This document shows, piece after piece, positions 61,568 to 64,000 of a stretch of 64,000 nucleotides of DNA. The DNA comes from Ch128b sp964527925 (GTDB lineage: Bacteria > Bacteroidota > Ignavibacteria > Ch128b): positions 1-64,000 of the forward strand of contig CAZGQO010000003.1 of NCBI GenBank assembly GCA_964527925.1, given 5' to 3'. The position numbers and the translations under genes were made by a program. Position 1 is the first letter of the stretch. Every line of letters begins with the position of its first letter. The notes beneath the pieces were generated by a model. That model worked only from the letters and a program-made list of their open reading frames with translations. It did not search any database and was not told the origin of the DNA.

Positions 61568-62518
61568 ATGGCAGATAAACCTATTACTGTTGTGACTGGT
61601 GGTGCAGGATTTTTAGGCTCACATCTCTGCGATAAATTAATTGAAAATGGTCACAAAGTTATTTGCCTTGATAATTTAATTACTGGAAGTCTGGATAATA
61701 TTGCTCATCTATTCGGCAATGAAAATTTCAAATTCATTAAGTATGATGTAACTGAATTCATTTATGTCGAAGGTAGAGTTGATAACATTCTCCACTTTGC
61801 TTCACCTGCGTCACCAATTGATTATTTAAAATATCCCATTCAAACTTTGAAAGTTGGATCATTAGGAACACACAAAGCTCTTGGACTTGCAAAAGCGAAG
61901 AAAGCTAAATTCCTTTTAGCATCAACTTCTGAAGTTTATGGAGATCCAGAAATTCATCCTCAGCCTGAAACTTACTGGGGCAATGTAAATCCGATTGGGC
62001 CTCGTGGTGTTTATGATGAAGCCAAAAGATTTGCTGAAGCAATGACTATGGCTTATCATCGCTATCATGGAATTGATACACGAATTGTTAGAATCTTTAA
62101 TACTTATGGTCCACGAATGCGGCTTGATGATGGCAGGGTTTTACCAACTTTTATTTCTCAAGCATTGCGAGGTGAAGATTTGACTGTATTTGGTGATGGT
62201 TCTCAAACACGTAGTTTCTGTTATGTTGATGATTTAGTTGAAGGAATTTTCAGATTGTTAAATTCAGATTATCATGAACCTGTTAATATTGGCAATCCTG
62301 ATGAAATAACTATTTTAGAATTTGCTGAAGAAGTTCTGAAATTTACTAACAGTAAGAGCAAAATCGTTTTTAAGGAACTTCCGGTTGATGATCCAAAAGT
62401 TAGACAACCTGATATAACTCGCGCAAAAAAATTATTGAATTGGGAACCGAAGATTTCAAGAACAGAAGGAATTAAAATTACTTTAGAATACTTTAAGAAA
62501 AAGCTAGGAATGAATTAA
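61568..62518 (+). CDS. UDP-glucuronate decarboxylase (UXS-type SDR)
   Basis: The 316-residue extended SDR converts UDP-glucuronate to UDP-xylose in its family. Landmarks are the NAD motif GGAGFLGSHLCDKLIENGH, LHFASPASPIDYLKYPIQTLKVG, STSEVYGDPEIHPQPE, GVYDEAKRFAEAMTMAYHRYHG with the YxxxK pair, RIFNTYGPRMRLDDGRVLP and RSFCYVDDLVEG. All are typical of UXS rather than GalE. It probably feeds polysaccharide synthesis with the glycosyltransferase at the window end. A weak hairpin follows. Confidence 0.93.
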   Translation: MADKPITVVTGGAGFLGSHLCDKLIENGHKVICLDNLITGSLDNIAHLFGNENFKFIKYDVTEFIYVEGRVDNILHFASPASPIDYLKYPIQTLKVGSLGTHKALGLAKAKKAKFLLASTSEVYGDPEIHPQPETYWGNVNPIGPRGVYDEAKRFAEAMTMAYHRYHGIDTRIVRIFNTYGPRMRLDDGRVLPTFISQALRGEDLTVFGDGSQTRSFCYVDDLVEGIFRLLNSDYHEPVNIGNPDEITILEFAEEVLKFTNSKSKIVFKELPVDDPKVRQPDITRAKKLLNWEPKISRTEGIKITLEYFKKKLGMN

Positions 62519-62528
62519 ACTAAATAGA

Positions 62529-62559
62529 ACTATAGAACTGTTCATTCAGTTACTATAGT
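62529..62559. terminator. Probable terminator between the UXS-type and thioredoxin-like genes
   Basis: ACTATAGAACTG (62529-62540) and CAGTTACTATAGT (62547-62559) pair with one bulged base around a 6-base loop, followed by CCTTTAACTTTTTATTT on the plus strand. It is AT-rich and weaker than the other terminators here, but correctly placed between convergent genes. Confidence 0.55.
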
Positions 62560-62570
62560 CCTTTAACTTT

Positions 62571-63092
62571 TTATTTGCCTTCCAAAAATTGTTCAAAAGT
62601 CATTTTCGTATATAAATCATCACCAATGTATTTCAGAATATTTGCAAAAGTTTTGGCGTCAATATATCCGGGTACAACAGTTATCGGTTTTGAATCATGA
62701 TTTAAGAAAATTGTCGATGGAAAGCCTCTAATACCAAATGCTTTTGCGAATTGAGCTTTTGTGAATTTTTGTCCATCATATTGAATTGTTTCGCTTGATT
62801 CTCCATTCAGCCGATAGAAATAATAATTCTTCTTGAGCTCATCCTGAACTTTTCCATCAGGGAAAGTTTCTCTCTCCATTTTTTTACACCATCCACACCA
62901 ATCAGCGTAAACATTTATTACGACTTTCTTTTTGTTTTTCTGAGCGAGTTGTAAAATCTCTTCAAATGATTTTCCTGATGCTTCATTAATAAATTCACCT
63001 TCAAAATCATTTGATGATTTTGCATTAATTGCGAAGTAAGACCCCACAACAATTATTAAAATTAAAATTACTGGAATTAAACTCTTTTTCAT
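62571..63092 (-). CDS. Membrane-anchored thioredoxin-fold protein
   Basis: A 173-residue exported thioredoxin-like protein. The N-terminal hydrophobic segment (about 4-23) is a signal or anchor. The thioredoxin fold follows with VVINVYADWCGWCKKMERETFPD (active site WCGWCK, about 63-68) and the cis-proline region FGIRGFPSTIFLNHDSKPI. The DsbD-gamma/SoxW-like look suggests periplasmic disulfide or cytochrome-maturation redox. It diverges from the glycosyltransferase gene; a short AT-rich gap lies between. Confidence 0.88.
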   Translation of the reverse strand: MKKSLIPVILILIIVVGSYFAINAKSSNDFEGEFINEASGKSFEEILQLAQKNKKKVVINVYADWCGWCKKMERETFPDGKVQDELKKNYYFYRLNGESSETIQYDGQKFTKAQFAKAFGIRGFPSTIFLNHDSKPITVVPGYIDAKTFANILKYIGDDLYTKMTFEQFLEGK

Positions 63093-63168
63093 GTTCTTTC
63101 CTTTCGATTTTTTCTATGAGTAAATTTGAATAATAATTCATTTTATTCAAAATATTAGATGAACTATT

Positions 63169-64000
63169 ATGAAAAAAGTTGCAATATTTACGACAGGTCA
63201 CTCACCGCTTGACGAGAGAATTTTTAACAAAATCGGAAACTCACTGAGTAGGAATGGTTATGATGTTTTTATTATCTGTTCAACTTCTGAAATCAATTTT
63301 GAACAAAATGGGATAAAAGTCATTGGAAAAGAATTTCAAGCGAATAAAAGAAGTTTCTTAAGAAAGTATCAATTCTTCTCGAATCAATTAAAAACGGTTG
63401 ATCCAGATATAATTATTGCTTGTGAACCAGTTGCAGTTATATTTGGTGAGTTCTTTCGCTTAGTAAAAAGTTCTCTCAAAAAAGTGAATTTAGTTTATGA
63501 TATAACGGAGTGGTATCCTGAAAACATTTATCTAAAAACAGCGGGATTAAAAAGAATTTTGTATTTCATAACTGGTCACTTCGTAAATTTTATTGCGACT
63601 AATTTTTCTGATTATCTCTTTGTGGGAGAAGAAACAAAATTACTTCGTTATAAAAAATATTCTCCAAAAAAACCTTATTCAATCATTTCTTATTATCCTG
63701 TTATTGAATTCTACACACCGTCAACCAGACCAATCACAAAAGGAAAAATTATTTTTGGTTACGCTGGAATAATTTCAATTTCAAGGGGATTAAAAATTTA
63801 CATCGAATTGTTAAAAAGACTTAAAGATGAATTGAAAGAATGGAACTTTGAATTTATCATAGCCGGAAGATTTGAAGTGGAGGGTGAAAAACATTTACTC
63901 GATGAACTGGACAAAAAAAATATTAAGTGCACTTATCATGAATGGACGAATTATGAAACATTTTCCAAAAATCTGGAACCAGTAAATATTTGTCTTGATA
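63169..64000 (+). CDS. Glycosyltransferase family 4-like protein, partial (cut by window end)
   Basis: An open frame from ATG 63169 to the window end, 277 codons. It begins MKKVAIFTTGHSPLDERIFNK, the nucleotide-free N-terminal domain typical of GT4 enzymes. It continues with VDPDIIIACEPVAVIFG, YDITEWYPENIYLKTAG and the start of the GT4 C-terminal Rossmann domain (GKIIFGYAGIISISRGLK, FEFIIAGRF). The acceptor and sugar are unknown. It is incomplete at the 3' end. With the UXS gene nearby, a role in polysaccharide or glycan assembly is likely. Confidence 0.85.
   Translation, partial: MKKVAIFTTGHSPLDERIFNKIGNSLSRNGYDVFIICSTSEINFEQNGIKVIGKEFQANKRSFLRKYQFFSNQLKTVDPDIIIACEPVAVIFGEFFRLVKSSLKKVNLVYDITEWYPENIYLKTAGLKRILYFITGHFVNFIATNFSDYLFVGEETKLLRYKKYSPKKPYSIISYYPVIEFYTPSTRPITKGKIIFGYAGIISISRGLKIYIELLKRLKDELKEWNFEFIIAGRFEVEGEKHLLDELDKKNIKCTYHEWTNYETFSKNLEPVNICLD

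Noticed and set aside
1..64000. CRISPR array, prophage, insertion sequence, toxin-antitoxin pair or defence island
   Set aside because: No regularly spaced repeats, transposase or integrase signature, terminal inverted repeats, or known defence gene motifs were seen in reading the window; only one tRNA is present, with no adjacent integrase.

Overview
The window is AT-rich (about one third G+C by eye), densely packed chromosomal DNA of a Gram-negative bacterium. Three secreted proteins end in a domain opening with the NYPNPFNP signature. That signature, together with TonB-dependent uptake, a PorV/PorQ-like outer-membrane protein, an atpD-atpC pair detached from the other ATP synthase genes, and frequent strong GGAGG ribosome sites, points to the Bacteroidota/Chlorobi/Ignavibacteria side of the tree. 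An Ignavibacterium- or Melioribacter-like organism is the best guess. This is inference from gene content; no rRNA is present to confirm it.

Layout. 1-2888 (minus): a cut-off secreted protein, then rfbA-rfbC-lhgO (dTDP-sugar synthesis plus a flavin oxidase). 3382-3471: tRNA-Ser(GCU). 3543-5393 (minus): a yceI-marR pair under a tandem palindromic operator, and a DUF1573 protein. 5460-9690 (plus): DUF72, a prohibitin-like protein and a KtrB/KtrA potassium transporter. 9747-11562 (minus): atpD-atpC. 11654-24793 (minus): a 13-kb envelope block of seven genes: two T9SS-type secreted proteins, a lipoprotein, a TonB-dependent receptor, a PorV/PorQ-like barrel, an NHL lipoprotein and a secreted PLD-like enzyme. 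A hairpin terminator divides it into two units.

24850-25354 is a broken DUF1801 gene. 25464-30433 (minus) carries pcm, miaA, an AtuA-like pair, prfB with a programmed +1 frameshift, and a YjbQ protein. 30661-36932 (plus) is one tight run: ABC exporter, PrsW-type protease, a degenerate glycosyltransferase-like protein, nadD, a sugar-nucleotide epimerase and meaB. 38182-43288 (plus): acyl-CoA dehydrogenase, an acyl-CoA carboxylase beta subunit, a small exported protein, an NtrC-type response regulator and a HIT protein.

43381-55115 (minus): tonB, nnr, the membrane arm of complex I (nuoJKLMN) with an NhaD Na+/H+ antiporter and an unknown protein inserted between nuoM and nuoN, asnS, and a protein with an extremely acidic tail. 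55522-57381 (plus): a T9SS-secreted FG-GAP-type protein. 57448-61036 (minus): TPR proteins, a PHP-domain protein and dapF. 61118-64000: a ferritin-like protein, UDP-glucuronate decarboxylase, a membrane-anchored thioredoxin, and a glycosyltransferase cut by the window end.

Together the genes describe a respiring heterotroph with sodium/proton cycling, branched-chain or isoprenoid acyl-CoA breakdown, and heavy investment in T9SS-exported surface proteins. Nothing resembling a CRISPR array, prophage, insertion sequence or classic defence island was found. The most interesting items are the envelope cluster with its secreted HKD enzyme, the antiporter embedded in the nuo operon, the 15-bp tandem palindromic operator, the acidic-tail protein and the recoded prfB.
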